Below are positions 25,795-39,400 of a stretch of DNA of 64,000 nucleotides, piece after piece. The DNA comes from Struthio camelus (taxonomy: Eukaryota; Chordata; Aves; Struthioniformes; Struthionidae): contig NC_090942.1 in assembly GCF_040807025.1 (NCBI RefSeq), forward strand, positions 66,110,911-66,174,910. The letters run 5' to 3'. Positions within the stretch are counted from its first letter, which is position 1. Each line of letters opens with the position of its first letter. Position numbers and translations under genes: made by a program. Below the pieces are notes generated by a model. It was not told where the DNA came from. It searched no databases and saw only the letters and a list, made by a program, of their open reading frames with translations.

Positions 25795-27697
25795 ATTTTG
25801 GCACACATGGGCACACACCCAAACTCATGTAAGAGGAAGCAAAGGTTTTCCATTCCACTTTAACCGTTAATATACAAAAGCTTGTTGCATCCTCACCCTC
25901 AGAACTTAATATTCACACAGGGAAGAATGATTAAGCTACTATTGACTTCGCACATTTATCATGTTAGTATTAGGGGCAACTTATTAACCTTGACAGAAGA
26001 TTTAAAAAGGGGTTCTTAGGTGCACCTGGTAGTTCTTTGAAAAAAGAGGGAAAGTAAGAAAAGGTTTAGCAAGCCCTTGCACAGAAGATCGCTGTAATTC
26101 AAGGTCTCCAGTATTGTAGAAGGGAGGTGGGGAAGAGATGGGACTTTTGGAGGTTTCTTTTCCCCTATGGCATATGCCATCCTCAAGACAAGGGTAGCTG
26201 TAATTCTTCCACTTGCTTGAGGACAAACTTCGCTTAGCAAGAGCAAACTATTTCATTGTACGGAACAAACTTTCCCATCCTTCCCACATTTGGTCGGAAT
26301 AAAATAATCCCAATATCTCAAAGGCCTGTAGTTCAGTCAATTTAAAGAAACCTTTCATTTTCTTTTCCAAGGGCCTTCTCTGTTAGCCCCATACCTTTGA
26401 GATTATCCACAGAGTAACAGAATGGTGATTGTTTTGGAAAATCCTCTTAAAGTTTCATTATATTTTTCCTGAGCCTATATTCAGACATGGCAATTTCTTT
26501 GAGGCCCATGAGTATAGGTAAGCTTATTTTATTAAACTTTATTACACTCCCCTCTGTTGCCCAATGCTAGTACTTGTTTTATGTGCCACCTTGTAGAAGT
26601 ATTGGAATACTGTGGGCATATACAGATGGAGGGAGGTGACTGTAGCTAATTAGTGACTCTCTGCTTGGAAAGAAAAATACTCGATTCCCCCCCTCACATC
26701 ACAGGAAAATTAAAAAAGAAAGGCAAAGAGAAGGTGGCGGTGGTGGGATTTCAATCTTCTCCATTAGTGCCCAACATGGAATTATCAATTACATCAGCCT
26801 TATTGTTTGGTTTTAGGTTGAAAAATGATTGGCGATGGCAGCACATGAATTGAAATGTAAGTAGTAGGCCCCTCTGGCAGTCTCTGGCTGCTACAGTGGC
26901 AGGTGAAAATGGAGGGGCTGAGGCGAAAGAGTTGTAGAGGGACGTTTGAATGGCTCGTGCCTGCTTTGCTCATTGTGGGTGACTTCAGAGTGCCAAGTAT
27001 TCCCAATGCTTTCATGAGACATGCATTCATTTCCAATAGAAAATAGTTCATGTTTATAGACCCAGTTTCCTACTGCTCTATCACACTGCATTTGGAAATG
27101 TTACCACCTCCCTTTCACAGCTGCACAGAAAAATCACAAGACAAGGCAGAATCAAGCTCTATGTCTGGATCCATGGCATAAACTGAAAACTTTAAGTCTA
27201 AGTTTCAATTCCTTTAATTTCTAATGAAGCCAACAGCCACAAACAGTTGTAGACTAAGACAATACTTCCCTTTAGGTCTAATGCTTTGCATCACTTACTT
27301 ATACCTGTTCAAAGCGGATGCGAAAGGACCCTGTTTAGATAAGGTCAAAATTGCATCTATTTTATATAGATTTAAATGCAAAATGAATATAAAGCAGAGG
27401 TGAACAGTTCCTTCATTCAGTAAAAGGATCTCTTTGTCTTGTGTGCTGGAGAAAACTAGAAGTCAGCCCCTTCTCTGTCCTTGTACCGAATTAACACGGG
27501 ATCTAGCCCATGATAATATAAGCGCATTTCTCTTCAGAGGGGTAACATATCTACCTTCGTGATTCACTGTCAGTTCCTTACTCAATAAAGAGCTGATTTC
27601 TTATGCAGAACTGAGCTGCTAAGATTTTCATGATTGCCTAATGGAAGGGACCAAAGAAAAGCCAGTCAATGCCTATCAGCTATTTGGGATTCAAATA

Positions 27698-27726
27698 TGC
27701 ATAAATTTCCATTCATAATTTATGCA
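27698..27726. promoter_or_regulatory. Inverted repeat with POU/homeodomain-like half-sites
   Basis: TGCATAAATT (27698-27707) and AATTTATGCA (27717-27726) are a perfect 10-bp inverted repeat with a 9-base spacer. Each arm contains an ATGCATAAAT or octamer-like core. SOX-like ACAAAG/GAACAAA motifs lie just to the right (27739-27753) and a RUNX-like AACCGCA at about 27835. Candidate regulatory cluster, unproven. Confidence 0.3.
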
Positions 27727-29024
27727 GCAGTGCACTCTGGACAAAGAACAAAATCACAGGTTCTCCCTGAAATGATATTTAGATGACTTGGAGGTACCCT
27801 GTTTTGTTCTTCGATTGCCTACTTAAGACAATAAAACCGCAGAGGGATCCTAGAGGGGACATGTCTTGGATCCTTTGTGCTATCTATCTAACTCAGACTG
27901 AGACAGTTCTGGTTGCTGATTTAGAAGCATTTACTATGTTAATAATTTGATTTTAAAAGTCCATGCTATTTCTTTCCGTGTTTTTTACTTAAAAATTCAA
28001 AGTTTCATTAGGGCTGGATAGGAAACATATTTTAATCACTTGCAAATTTCTAGGAATAAAAAGTTGTTAAAGACAGCCCTTCCATAACAGATATAACTTC
28101 CTTTTTGTAGGATGCAACAGATCTGTCGAGGTGGTACCTCATTTTGGATGGACTTCTGGTCAAAGTGTACATGGGCATTAGAAAGCAAGCATTCAATCCT
28201 AAATCTTTTGTAGGTCTAAGTATAATATTTTGGATAAGACGGTGTAGGAAATAGTACATGATAATCATTAGCGATAGAATAAGTTAACAATAGTAATTTT
28301 GCATAAATGAGCAATGATAGAGGCAGTTCGCACCAGCTTAACCTTAATTTCTGTAGTAGGAAGTTAGGTAACTGGGAAACACTAGAGACACAGGGCTTCT
28401 CCCGAGCTAAGCATCAGAAGAGTTGTCTGATCACAAAGCAGCTAATAGACTTACTTTATACCTTGCTTAAATTAGGATAAAGTTGCATTATAATATTTGA
28501 TTATCTTATATAAATCCAGATAATTTTATGTGAATGATTAAAATAATAAAAGAACGACCAGCATGAAGAAGGTACTTACCTTCTATTAAGTGTGTGCTCA
28601 TGCAGGGGTTATCATCTGCAAATAATTTAAAAATACCCTTTTAAATTTAGTGTATGAATTTAGGTAACTTGGGTAAGATTGTCTGCCCTAGCAAGTTAAT
28701 TTGATTTGAAATAATCTTTACATTTGGTTTGTATATTCTTTCATAACACATGCACTTTTCATTTTCCTTTAAAAGTGTTATTGTTGGCTGCATACCTTTC
28801 ATATCACTGTATGATGGGATATGCATGAAATATATTTTATTTGTTTTAGCTAATGTCAATATGTGAGAGAGACAGAACCTGCCTGGTTCATGTTCTCTTT
28901 TACTCAAAGGTTATCATCTGCTACATGTATAAGGAATGTGCAGTATTGCCAAATGGATAACTGGATGGGGACTGAGATTATAGCCTGCTGTGGGGGAATT
29001 TTGCTTGGGACATAAAAAATTCCA

Positions 29025-29110
29025 GAGCAGCAGGGACTTGAACTTGGGTGCTCTCTATCCTGCTCCAGTCCTGGAGCGTGATCTGTCTAATTTTACCGAA
29101 TGTCTCCAAG
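29025..29110. repeat. Possible tRNA-like old interspersed repeat fragment
   Basis: GCAGGGACTTGAACTTGGGT followed by CTCTCTATCC resembles the block found at about 32745-32770 (GACTTGAACCTGTGTCAGCC) and the tRNA-like part of old sauropsid repeats. It cannot fold as a functional tRNA by inspection. Low certainty. Confidence 0.3.
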
Positions 29111-31689
29111 AGGTCTGGCTCTAATTCCAATGCAGAAGGAAAAAAAATGATTAAGCTTCAGGTATTTTCACAAAAAGGAATTCATGTTTGTTTTTAATCT
29201 AATCCCATGTATTCTGGTGATCAGGAAAGTATTATTGGAGGAAATGAACTTCAACCAGGTTGAATTCCATCCCTTTCTTTACTCAGTCTGCCCAATAATT
29301 TTGATAATGCTTAAAAACAGCAGCCAAGAGTTACTTGAAATGGAGGGAGATGTATATTCATATTCCTAGTCAAAACCATCATATTTCTTCCTAAGCCACC
29401 AGCTGTTTTCTGTGAGAGCTTGAAACAAACTGCTAGAGGTAAATGGGAGTTGTTTGATTCACTTAAATTGGTCTTTCTTCTTTTCATTGCCATTCTGCAT
29501 GGAAATCATAACCAACTGCAAACTGGTGAGCCAGTAGCTCCATGTGATTGCTAAAATTATAATAATAAGGGGCGTGACTGTTTCCAGTGTGCTTTTGCCA
29601 TCTCAGCTCTCACAAGGTTGCTGTTTTTTTTAATCCATATTGTGTATTCACTCTAACCCATACCCTGTTCACATTTTGCAGCATCATCACGCATATGCAA
29701 GTGACCAAGCATCATCTGCAGCATTCTGGGGTTTCTTTGTAAAGTGTTGCCCAATGGAGTCCTCAGTCCTCAGTTAAAAAAGCAGGACTCAGTAAAAGAG
29801 ATAAAAATCCAATTTATATTTTTTTCTAGTTTAAAAGCTGAGAACCAAAGTAAAAAATTATATTGAACTCTTTGGGGGGTATTTTACTTTTGCTCAGAAT
29901 AGTCTCCATGCTCCCCTTTGAAGATTTACTCCATTTGGGGATTTCTCTCACTCTTCCTCAAGAGCCTGGATCAGAGTGGTTTGCCCTTGAAGGCTGCTTC
30001 TGGTTAGCAGGAGTTGTCCTCCCACACTCTTGATAACTGCTCCTGGTGAGGATGAGTGAATTAAGAAAATGAAAGCGCTGAAAACGTCGGAAATATGCTC
30101 TCCCTTGGGATATTTTAATGAGGTTGAAGCTTATGGTAATCAAGAAATTCCCCACTCTGGACATGAAAGGGGGTTTATGTCAATCTGTTGTGACACTGAT
30201 TGTTTTCCCACTGAGAAATGATGGTGCTTCTGTGTAGCTGTGCAACAACAGCCGCAGCCTGTGCTTCCGCACCGCTAGGCCTGGAGACTCAGAGGTGAGT
30301 TTGGGACATGGGTGCGAGAGCCCCGTTATTGTCTCATACTAACCATCTAGGTGTCTTTAACAGACATTGTATTAAAGATCTTCCCTTTAGCCACAGATTT
30401 GTCTTGAGGGGCTGCACAACTCTTTGTGTTTTCCTTTTGCACATGCAGTGGTTTTTGAGACGAGGAAGATATTGGCGTTTCTAAAACATGCAATTAGAGT
30501 TAATGAGAGGCTTTCTGTTGAAATATACATTTATATGGGTATGTTCACACTCTTCCTCAAAAATTGCTTTCACAAAAGCTGTCTGTTTTCCTTTGAAATT
30601 GTGTTGGCTTGTATTTAGAAAGCTTAAAACCCAACAGTTTGGGCTTTCATTATACTTAAAGGTGAGAGTGTTTAGCAGTTTACATTCTAGATATTTTTAG
30701 TTGTGGGATCTTCAAAATTACCTCAGGTCAATGAATTACAAATAATCTATATAGATGAATATACTGAAAAGACAAACTCCACAGGCGAGGTACTTGCTCC
30801 CACATGTAAGGCGTAGTCCCACAAGACTGCTTGTGCACATCTTTGTAGAGCTACACTTTTCTGTGGGTCGAGTTGGGAATACAGTTACATAAAATACAGG
30901 ACAAATAGAAGAGACTCCTTTGCACACCCATTTTGACTGGGACAGGGACAGTCACTTCACTAGTTCCTACCGTTCTTACGGGAAGTTGCTCTTATCAGGA
31001 AGCCGGAACTAGTATTCAAATTGCACAGCATGAGTTGGTCAATTATTAAAAAATACAGTTTACGTTAAAGTCCACTCTAGGCTTAAGGAAAAATATGAGC
31101 CTGACTCCCATACGTTGTTGGGCTTGCAGCAATCCAGAATTGAATAGTGCCTTTACCTGGAAGAGTCATGCAGAAACCTAGTTGAGCTATGAAGCTGGGG
31201 TGCCTTTAGGCACACATTCTTTCCCTGTCTCTCTTTCTCTTTGCCTGAGGCCCAGTAATTATATCTATATTTTGGGAAAGCACAGACAGACCCACACACA
31301 GACACACAAAATCTCCTCTCTGAGGCTGCTTTTTATTTCTTGTCACAGAGAGCAAGAAGGCCATGACTAGCTTTCAAAATGTATGTAGGACGGACTGAAG
31401 CAGTAGGAGGTATGAACTCTATTAATGCCAGTTTAGAGACTCAGAGGGCACACTAGCAGGTGTGGGATGCTCCACATTTCTCAGAGTCCTTGTTTTGCTG
31501 AACAGAAAAGATAGCTGGTAGGTGAATAGAGAATAGAAACCTTTTCACTGCAGTTTTCTGAGATACATTCAGAGATCCAAGTAAGGGCTAATCTCCCTAG
31601 CTTTCATGTCTTCGTTCTCTTCATGTTGGACTCTTTCCCTTTACTTGGTTTCCTCAGAGCACATCTGCTGTGGAAATCTTTTCTCCAGC

Positions 31690-32075
31690 TGGGAGGATGA
31701 GACAAATGGAAATTTTCCAAAGCTGTATGTTGATGATAGTGTAGGGGGCTCAGCTGAACAACAACCATCTTTTTTAATACAGCTAAATGCAAGATCATAT
31801 GTCTAGGAAGAAAAACTGTAGGTCATATTTATATTAGATGAAGATTTCATTTTGCAAAGCATGATTGAGGTAAAGCACTGAAGGGTCAGGGTGGATAATC
31901 ATTTCAATATGAGCTCTAAGGATGACGTAGTAGCAAAAAAAGAGTGCCTGCAATCCTTAACCATGTAAATAGAGTAACACCAAGCAGAAGTAGAGGTGCT
32001 ATTACCACCATATGTAGCATGACTGTGCACAGTTTTGGTATATGTACCAAGACTAGCCGGAAAGGAAGAATTCTG
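31690..32075 (+). mobile_element. Ancient CR1 LINE, 5' segment of an interrupted copy
   Basis: Colinear with CR1 reverse-transcriptase 3' coding sequence of the older sauropsid type: AACAACCATC..TTTTAATACAG, AAATGCAAGATCATATGTCTAGGAA, then GGTGGATAATCA..ATATGAGCTC, GTAGCAAAAAAAG, TGCAATCCTTAACCATGTAAATAG, AGCAGAAGTAGAGGTGCTATT, and CACAGTTTTGG near 32031. It is heavily diverged and full of stops. The consensus continues in the segment at about 32905, so both are read as one element split by later DNA. Confidence 0.7.
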
Positions 32076-32904
32076 TTTACAAGTTGTTTTGAGGTGCAGC
32101 CACCGTTTTTAACCCTGCAAAACTGAAATTATTCTACTTTTTGTGGGGGGAAAGCTAGAGAGCACAAAGACATCCGTGCTAGCCAGTGATAAGTAACGAT
32201 GGCACTCCCCTAGACCATCCTGGACTTAAATTCAAGTGGCTGGAGTCTCAGCAGGGTGCTGTGGTGCCTGGGGTACATCCTTGCACCCAGTTCTTTTGAG
32301 TGTCCCTGGGCCTTTCCAATCCAAAGCCGTCTCTTTGTCCTGCCCTAAGGAGCTGCTGTTCCCCTGGCGCCTTCCCGCCCAGCCAGCTGCCCTCAGTGGG
32401 GCTCAGGCATAGCTAGCCTTTCTGACAGCCCCTCAGGAGGATATGCAGGATGGCTGTGCTTCCTACTGGGCCATTGCTCAAGCTCTGCAAGCGTCTGCTC
32501 TGCTTGGCTCATATCAGGGACTGGAGCCTGAGCTTTTCATGCCGGGGGTAACACCAGGAGAAGACCTTCAACACAGTGCATTGGAAATACCTGTTTTCTC
32601 TGTCTGGGTTTACTGAGGTTCAGTCAGTTATAAAAACTGGAACAACTGCAGCTGGAGACTACTGACTTGGAATGCCACTATCTCAGCGATTAGGCCAATC
32701 CCTTGGATTACGGGGGCTAAAGATTCAAGATCCCTGCTTTGAACTGGATGACTTGAACCTGTGTCAGCCACGTCCCTGGCTGGAAATGGAAAATGTTTTC
32801 TTTGTTGGTTTAATTCCGAGTCAGTTCAGAAATCTCCTTTAAATCAGTACGTTTTCATGAAGAGCTTTGGCTTTCATGGAGTAAAGGCATTTCAAATAAA
32901 ACAG
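32076..32904. mobile_element. DNA inserted within the ancient CR1 (unidentified, contains a tRNA-like repeat)
   Basis: About 830 bases separate two parts of one CR1. The middle (about 32210-32560) is clearly more GC-rich than the surroundings. The part at about 32655-32790 contains a tRNA-like block (GATTCAAGATCCC, then GACTTGAACCTGTGTC) resembling old sauropsid tRNA-derived interspersed repeats. No ORF or terminal inverted repeat was recognised, and the insertion edges are uncertain by some tens of bases. Confidence 0.35.
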
Positions 32905-33455
32905 TATTCCCAATCAGCTCTATTTCATATCTTAAAAAGCATATTGGGAAGCTGAAATGTCCAGAAGAGAGCTACAAGAACTGCTAGAGTCCTGGAAAAT
33001 CTTTCTTACAGTAGAAAAAATAATGACATTCTGTCTTTTTAGTATATCTTTAAAGGTAACAAGTGCCTGTTCACAGTAGATAAGTGCCTATAGGAGGGGA
33101 AGATTTACTGGGAGACAATATTTTAACCTTCTAAAGGCATAATAGACTGCAAGAGGCTTTCACAGCTGGGAGCTGAACCTACTCAAATTCAGAACAGAAA
33201 TCAATGGCAAATGTTTAAGATGGGGTAATCAATCACTGAAACACCCTTTAGAGAAAGAGGTTACATCTTCCAGCAACTGTTGTCATTAAACCAGGATTAT
33301 TTTAAGATTGTGTCAGTATTTAGCAAAAAGTTTTTCTGTGAATTAAATTTTAATTCAACTAGAATTTCTGAACCTACTGTAGGACTCATTCCGTGGTGTT
33401 CCACGGTCTGTCTTATACAGAAGGTCATACTAGGTGATCATATCTGTCTGCTTTA
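32905..33455 (+). mobile_element. Ancient CR1 LINE, 3' segment of an interrupted copy
   Basis: Resumes CR1 consensus about where the 31.7-32.08 kb segment stops: GTCCAGAAGAGAGCTACAAGAA near 32958, TAGTATATCTTTAAAGGTAACAAG (the 'tataagtacct' block), CTACTCAAATTCAGAACAGAAAT near 33180, GGGGTAATCAATCACTGAAAC, and the terminal CTTATACAGAAGGTCATACTAGGTGATCA at about 33413-33441. It ends before the usual tail repeats. Non-coding fossil. Confidence 0.72.
33391..33406. repeat. Small perfect hairpin inside the CR1 3' end
   Basis: CCGTGG-TGTT-CCACGG, 6-bp arms and 4-base loop. It lies in the terminal part of the ancient CR1 copy, in the region corresponding to the 'ctggcctgtgttatacag' block. Confidence 0.5.
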
Positions 33456-36400
33456 GATGGAGGTTTGTAATTTGTTATTTTTGCCTCATAAGTTACAACG
33501 AAAGATAGTTGCAAAAATATTAGGTCAAACAAAATGAGTTTTCACCACATTTCCTGTCAGAATCTGTTTAAATGAAACAAAGCTTTTTTTCCCCTTCCTT
33601 TCCTTACATTTTGTACTTACTAAAACATAATTTAGGTGATTTTTCAAAAATATGGCTCCTTTTGACATTTTCCTCAAAATATTTCAATTATTCATTCTAA
33701 AACTTTGCATTCCTTTTTTACCTGCTAAAAGTTTTTTGAGAAACTTGTCATGAATGGCTTTGCTTGACCCAAATCTATATTTTTCATTCCTGCACTGAAA
33801 TAGTTCATGCTTTGTTTTCTGGACTTGAATGATAAATGATCTCACTGTTTGCAGCCCTTTTTTATATGGATGTTCACTAGTTGTACTTAATAAAGAGTGT
33901 CTAACTGCTATGATAAAATCAGATAAATATGTAATAGAAGCAGATAAGTGTTAGACTATCTCACTGCTGGATAGGGTTATAGCTGGACAAAAGAAACAAG
34001 TTATCTTGACTCTCACCAGTATTAGTAATGCTGGTGTAAACATTTTTCACAAGAAATAGATTATTTTGCCCAATTTCTGACTCTTTTCACTGAGATTTTA
34101 TAGCATAGGTTCAAAAGCATAGACAGAGATGTACCCATGCGACTTTTCCCAGAGATCAAAAAGAAGGGGTATGGAAAGATCTTCATCTGCTGAATGATGG
34201 GGATTCCTGGGTAGAAACAGGCAGGCACGCTATTTATTTTTTTTCCTGATGGTAGCACACGTCCATGAATGGGGAGATTTTAGAACTACTACGAGTGCAA
34301 ATTTATCATTCCAGATAAAAATGTAATTTATCAAAATGACTACTCTGGGAAGTGGAAGAAATGTGGAAAATAAGGAGATGAACAAGTGAAGGAAAAGGAA
34401 GAAAATCAAAGAACTCCTTTACTGGAAATTCCATTTAACCCTAAAACTATGATTACTTAAAAAAAAAAAAAAATCCTATTCTTTGTTTTCTTGCTAAGTG
34501 TGCAGTGGATTCTGAAAGCTCACATGAATAGGGAGAGGTGGTGTATCTAAAAATATACAGATGACATTCTGGAATGGCATCACTCACACTTTCTTACTGT
34601 GTGGTGGATCAAATACACTGTTAAAAATATATTTCTTTTGAACATTCCCTTACCTAGTGTAAAATGAGAGGCTTGCAAATCGATTAAGTCTCAAAGAAGA
34701 TTCGATACATGGTTTGGATTATCTGGGCATCAGTCTGAACTGCTATTCGTTTTAATTCTAAAATAAATTGTGCCATCCAAATAAACATTTCACAGCTAGA
34801 AGAGTGCAGTAATCACCTAATCTCATTATTTTCTAAATTTTGCATACTGTGACTGTAGAAGAGAAAAAGGATTTAGAATCCACCTTCTTTGGTTTTGGCA
34901 TACCATTTCTGGCAATCCTAAAGATGAATAGAGAAATCACAACCCTGGAAAGTAATCAGCCTCCTCCAGGAAAATTGCTGGCTACCAGAAAGTGCAAAGC
35001 TCATATTCAAAGATAGCCTCTTGCACAATGCCGAGCATTGCTATTAGTGTCCCTGAGACTATGGAAGCCTGTGCCGTTGGGCACAAAGTGATGAATTTTC
35101 ACTAAATCTTTCACTGAGGAGAAAGATGGATGATGGATGGGCTGATAGATGGGAAGAGAGAAAAAAAGAAAAGGTGGAAGGGCTGGGGATGTTCAGGTGA
35201 CATCAAGAATTTAATTTTCATTCAACAAATAGTGCTGAGTGATGACACCCAAGTTGATTCATCATCACACTTATGAGGCCTGCTTCTGCATGAAGTCCTT
35301 ATTAGCCTGCTTTATTTTCATGGCTGACTGGCAAATGAGGTTACAGAGCTGTGTATAAAGCATCCCTCTTCTAGAGCTGAAAAGAAAACCCCTTGGATCT
35401 GATTTGGGCAGACTGATGCCTGGCAGCACTGGGCGGGGTGGGGAGCACCCTGGAAGGCAATCTGGAGTCCCCAGCTGGGAGATCCTCCTGTAAACCTCCT
35501 CCACAGGAATGATTTATCATTGCACTGCATTTCCCTCTGATTAAACAGCAGGCAACAACCATTTGCAGACACAGACACATTTATAATAATAAATGTGTCA
35601 CAAGAAATATACTGCATCATCTGAGCACTGAAAGGATCTGTAAGTGTTTTTTTGTTTTTGTTTGTTGTTGGTTTTTTTTAAGCTAATGCAATAATTATTC
35701 TATTGGTTCTAATTGCTCCAAATCTAAATCATGGACAGGAAAGGATCTTCTGGGATTTGGTCAGATGCAAACCTCTTACACTTTCTTCTATCTCAGTAAT
35801 AAACTCCCTGGGTTAGAGCCACAGAAGGAGGTGGGCACAGCGACACCAGACCTTTCGGTACACTTCCCTGCAGCAGTATCTAGAACCCTGAAAAACTTCC
35901 TTTGCAAGGAGCCGGGTGCCTTAGGGGAGAGCCTTGAAAGCTGGTGTGCCGGGGAGGAGCTGTTTTTTCTGGCCAACAGGAGGTACTGAGGAAAAAAAGA
36001 AGGCTTAACAAAAAAATATATTTTCTTCTACTTTGTGTCCTCCTATGCAACTTTGCCCCAGCCTGCTCTCCATTTCCCAGACTGAAGCACTGGTTCAGTG
36101 TCCCAGGAATGCTTGCCCAGCTCTAGGAAACCATCCTCCACATCCCTATCCGTCATGCCCAAGAGGATTCAAGCATACATCTTCCGTTTGAGTTTATGGG
36201 AGTGACTGATCCTGCTAAAGCTCTGCTGCGGGCTACCTAGAACAACCTCATCGCTGGAGCACTGAAGAAAAAAACAAGTATGAGGTGCAGGAGCCTGAGC
36301 CTGAGCCTGAGCCGAGCATGCTCTGCTGGAGTTCCCTGACCTTGGGAGGGTGCTTAGAGGTGGGGTTGTGCTGTGCCTGTTAGGAGTGTTCAGGACCCCG

Positions 36401-39400
36401 GCTGGGGTGGCAGGTTGCTCCGAGGACACATATCGCATGGCCCTTGCCTCAGGCAAGACAGAGCAATATTTGTTCATGATTTTGTGAATCCTCGCAGAGC
36501 TCACAGATGAACTGAGTGCCTCCCTGGTCAGCAAGCTGAATCAGCGCTAGTAATGCAGCTGCAAGTATTTAGGCGCTTAGGATGTTTTATTAGAGCAAAC
36601 TTAGGCCTTTGTTTGCCATTCTACTACTGCATAAGGAGTCTGAGCTCAATGTTTGCATGCTCAGAGGCCATGCTAAGCTACCTTCTCGGTTCTTTTTACC
36701 TCCTTTAAGTAGATTACTTTTCTCTGTCATTCAGTGCACCTGCTGCTTTGTCCTGATGGCAGAAAAACATGGGCATTTTGGGTATGTTTTGTTACTTTAC
36801 TATGTGATAATTCTTGTTGAAATTTCTAGATTATTTGTTTCTTATGTTGGAAAGCACAGGGGAAATAAGACCTGTTCAGTGTTGCTGACTTCTGCTGGAG
36901 ATGCTTGTTTACTTTTTTCCCTTGCTGCGGGCTAGCAACCTGAAGTCAATCACCCTTTCCTTTTCCTTTGTTGCTGTAGACTCCGTACAAGATGTGATAA
37001 TGCTAGAATGGATATTACTTTAGACCTGCAGAACATAACTGGGGATTGCTTAAAAGAATTTCTTTATGACTAAAAAGACAAATAGGAAAAGAAACCTTGT
37101 CATGTTTTTTCCTGAGCATGTATGTTACACCTATCCACCCGTTTTTTGCATTGGCCTTGAAAAATCAGGTGAGTTTGCCATCTATTATGATACCATTTCT
37201 TTTTTCACAAACAACATTAAGCTGTTAAATGAAGTAGTGAAAACACAATACTACATATTTCCTTATAGCTTCCTGTGAAGGTGCACAACAGCTTGGGGTG
37301 GTGGCGGCTGTCAGTGGCTTTCTGGCCAACCAAAGGGTTTACTCCTTACTGGAGGCAAGTCAGAGCTCATTGTTTGTGTGTTTTGTTCTCATTCTCATGC
37401 TCCTTACAGGATCTTCTAGTTTCTCTCTCATTCCTGAAGACGACACAGAGGTGAAGCCAGGCTGCTAAATAAGCAGGGGCCTGGGTAGCTGGCAGGTTTG
37501 CAGGGGAATGCTGCTCCACGTGAGACACTGCACACTGGGGGCTTTATGACCCTGCTGAGAGCTCCTGATGAAGACACAGCAGCAGTCGACACCTGATTGC
37601 TTTGTGTGGGAGTTTTCAGTGAAACATCCTGCGAGTATAATAACTTTTACAATTGATGGTGCTTCTTAGCTCCCTTCTCGTTGTTACTTAATTGATTCCA
37701 GGCTGGTGCTTAGTAAGAAAAGTACTGTTTGTGTGCATGTGTGCTTGAGCTGTTTATTATCCATTAATAACCACGTGGGTGGACAGCTGTAGTGTGCTGA
37801 TCAATAAGCTGAGCTGTGCTCCTGAAGCAGAGGGATGCGGGGGATTTGGCACCCCAGCTATGGAGAGAGGGTAGTTCCCTTCCTGCCTTATGAGGTTCCT
37901 TCTTGCCCTTGCTCTGCTGGCACAAACCCTCTTCAAGACCCATCTCACCCAGGTGGCTGTGGTGTCACCTTTGCACCAGGCACAAGGGACACGCTGTGTG
38001 TCAGAGCCGAGTCTTCTCCTCCCAGCTGAGAAACAGAATAAAAATGGGACAGGAAACGGTGGTCTAGACTGAGGAAAAAGTACTGATTTTCAGTCTTTTT
38101 CTGAGGTTTAAAATAGTTGATTTCTTTCTTAGTCTGTTTAAGCTATATTCATAGCAAAATGACATTTAATACAGATCTGTAATACAGATTTCTGTGTATG
38201 TGTATGCAAAGAAGACATGAAAATATCAGACTGGTATATGAAATCTGGAATTTCCAATTCATATAAAACTCAGAAACTATTTTTTTATTTAGTTTGGAGC
38301 AAAAACGTATTTCTGCCATTTCCTATGAAATGGCAAATCCTGAGGGGAAAAAAGCTATTTAGAAAATTGCGTGTTATATGATGCATAACTCTCACTGATT
38401 TGTCATAACATCATATGGAAATACATACAAAAACCAATGAACATACGATGGAATTGTATTTTAGAAGAAATTTTAATTTTTACTGAATTGTTCTTTTCTG
38501 GCTTTGAATTGCTTTTTGTGAGGCTTTTGTTGATATAGGTATGACGTTGCAAAATAAATCATTTTGACTGTAATGCTATTTCCTGACAATGAAATGCGTA
38601 AGACGTATTCACAAATTGTTACTGAGCACGTATTTGCTCTGACTGAAGGTTAGTTAGGAGAAGACCTTGATGAAAATGTACAATTTGGGTGTGGAGGACT
38701 ATAACTCTTATCTTTCATTTCTGCTGTTTGTCACCAGGTCAGCAGACCATGTGAAACAAATTCTTAAGTGCTTTGCTTTGGGTCACCAAAAGTAGTCACC
38801 ACCACTATTAACATATCTTGTCGTCAATAGATTGTGATCACTTTTAGCCACTGAGGAGCTAGAGATGATTTCAAGACAGTGACCTAGAAATGAGAAGTAC
38901 TTTATCTCATTAGAAGATAATCAGAGCTATCTAGGCCCCCAAGGAATTACTGTTTCATGATTAGGCCAATAACTTAATGGAAAATAAGCCTCTTAAAGGA
39001 GATAACTTCAAACACTAGGCAAAGGTAATACAGTGTGAGATAGCCTGTGCAGGTGAAATTGCCTAAACTAGAGTCTCAGAGCTTCTTCTGACAAATGAAA
39101 AAGCCAGAGTGGACTTTTTCATCAGTATATTCATTGCTTATCCATCACAGCCGCAACATTAAGTGTCCAGTGTAACAGGAGGAGCAGCAGCTTGTATAGA
39201 ATTGCCTGCAAAAACATTATTTTTAATCTCTTCTGCACAAAATGCAAAGTAGGGGAGGGAGGGATGGATGGGAATAGAAAAAATGTGTTGAAACTGCTGC
39301 CTGTCACTTCATTGCCCTTTGGGATTCTGTCACATTAGCCCCTTACAATCAGATTGCCGTTTCCTTTGTAAGGCACATATCATTTCAAGTTAGTATTCAA

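Larger units (their letters stand above)
25290..31689. other. Intergenic, no gene seen
   Basis: Unique AT-rich DNA with the TA/TG microsatellite, the 27.7 kb hairpin and the faint tRNA-like fragment at 29.0 kb. A 9-bp inverted repeat, ACTAGTTCC with GGAACTAGT, occurs at 30959-30967 and 31005-31013. No coding signal. Confidence 0.55.

Noticed and set aside
30280..30300. CTCAGAGGTGAGTTTGG as a splice donor of an unknown exon
   Set aside because: A good donor match alone, with no acceptor, ORF or transcript evidence, is expected by chance many times in 64 kb.
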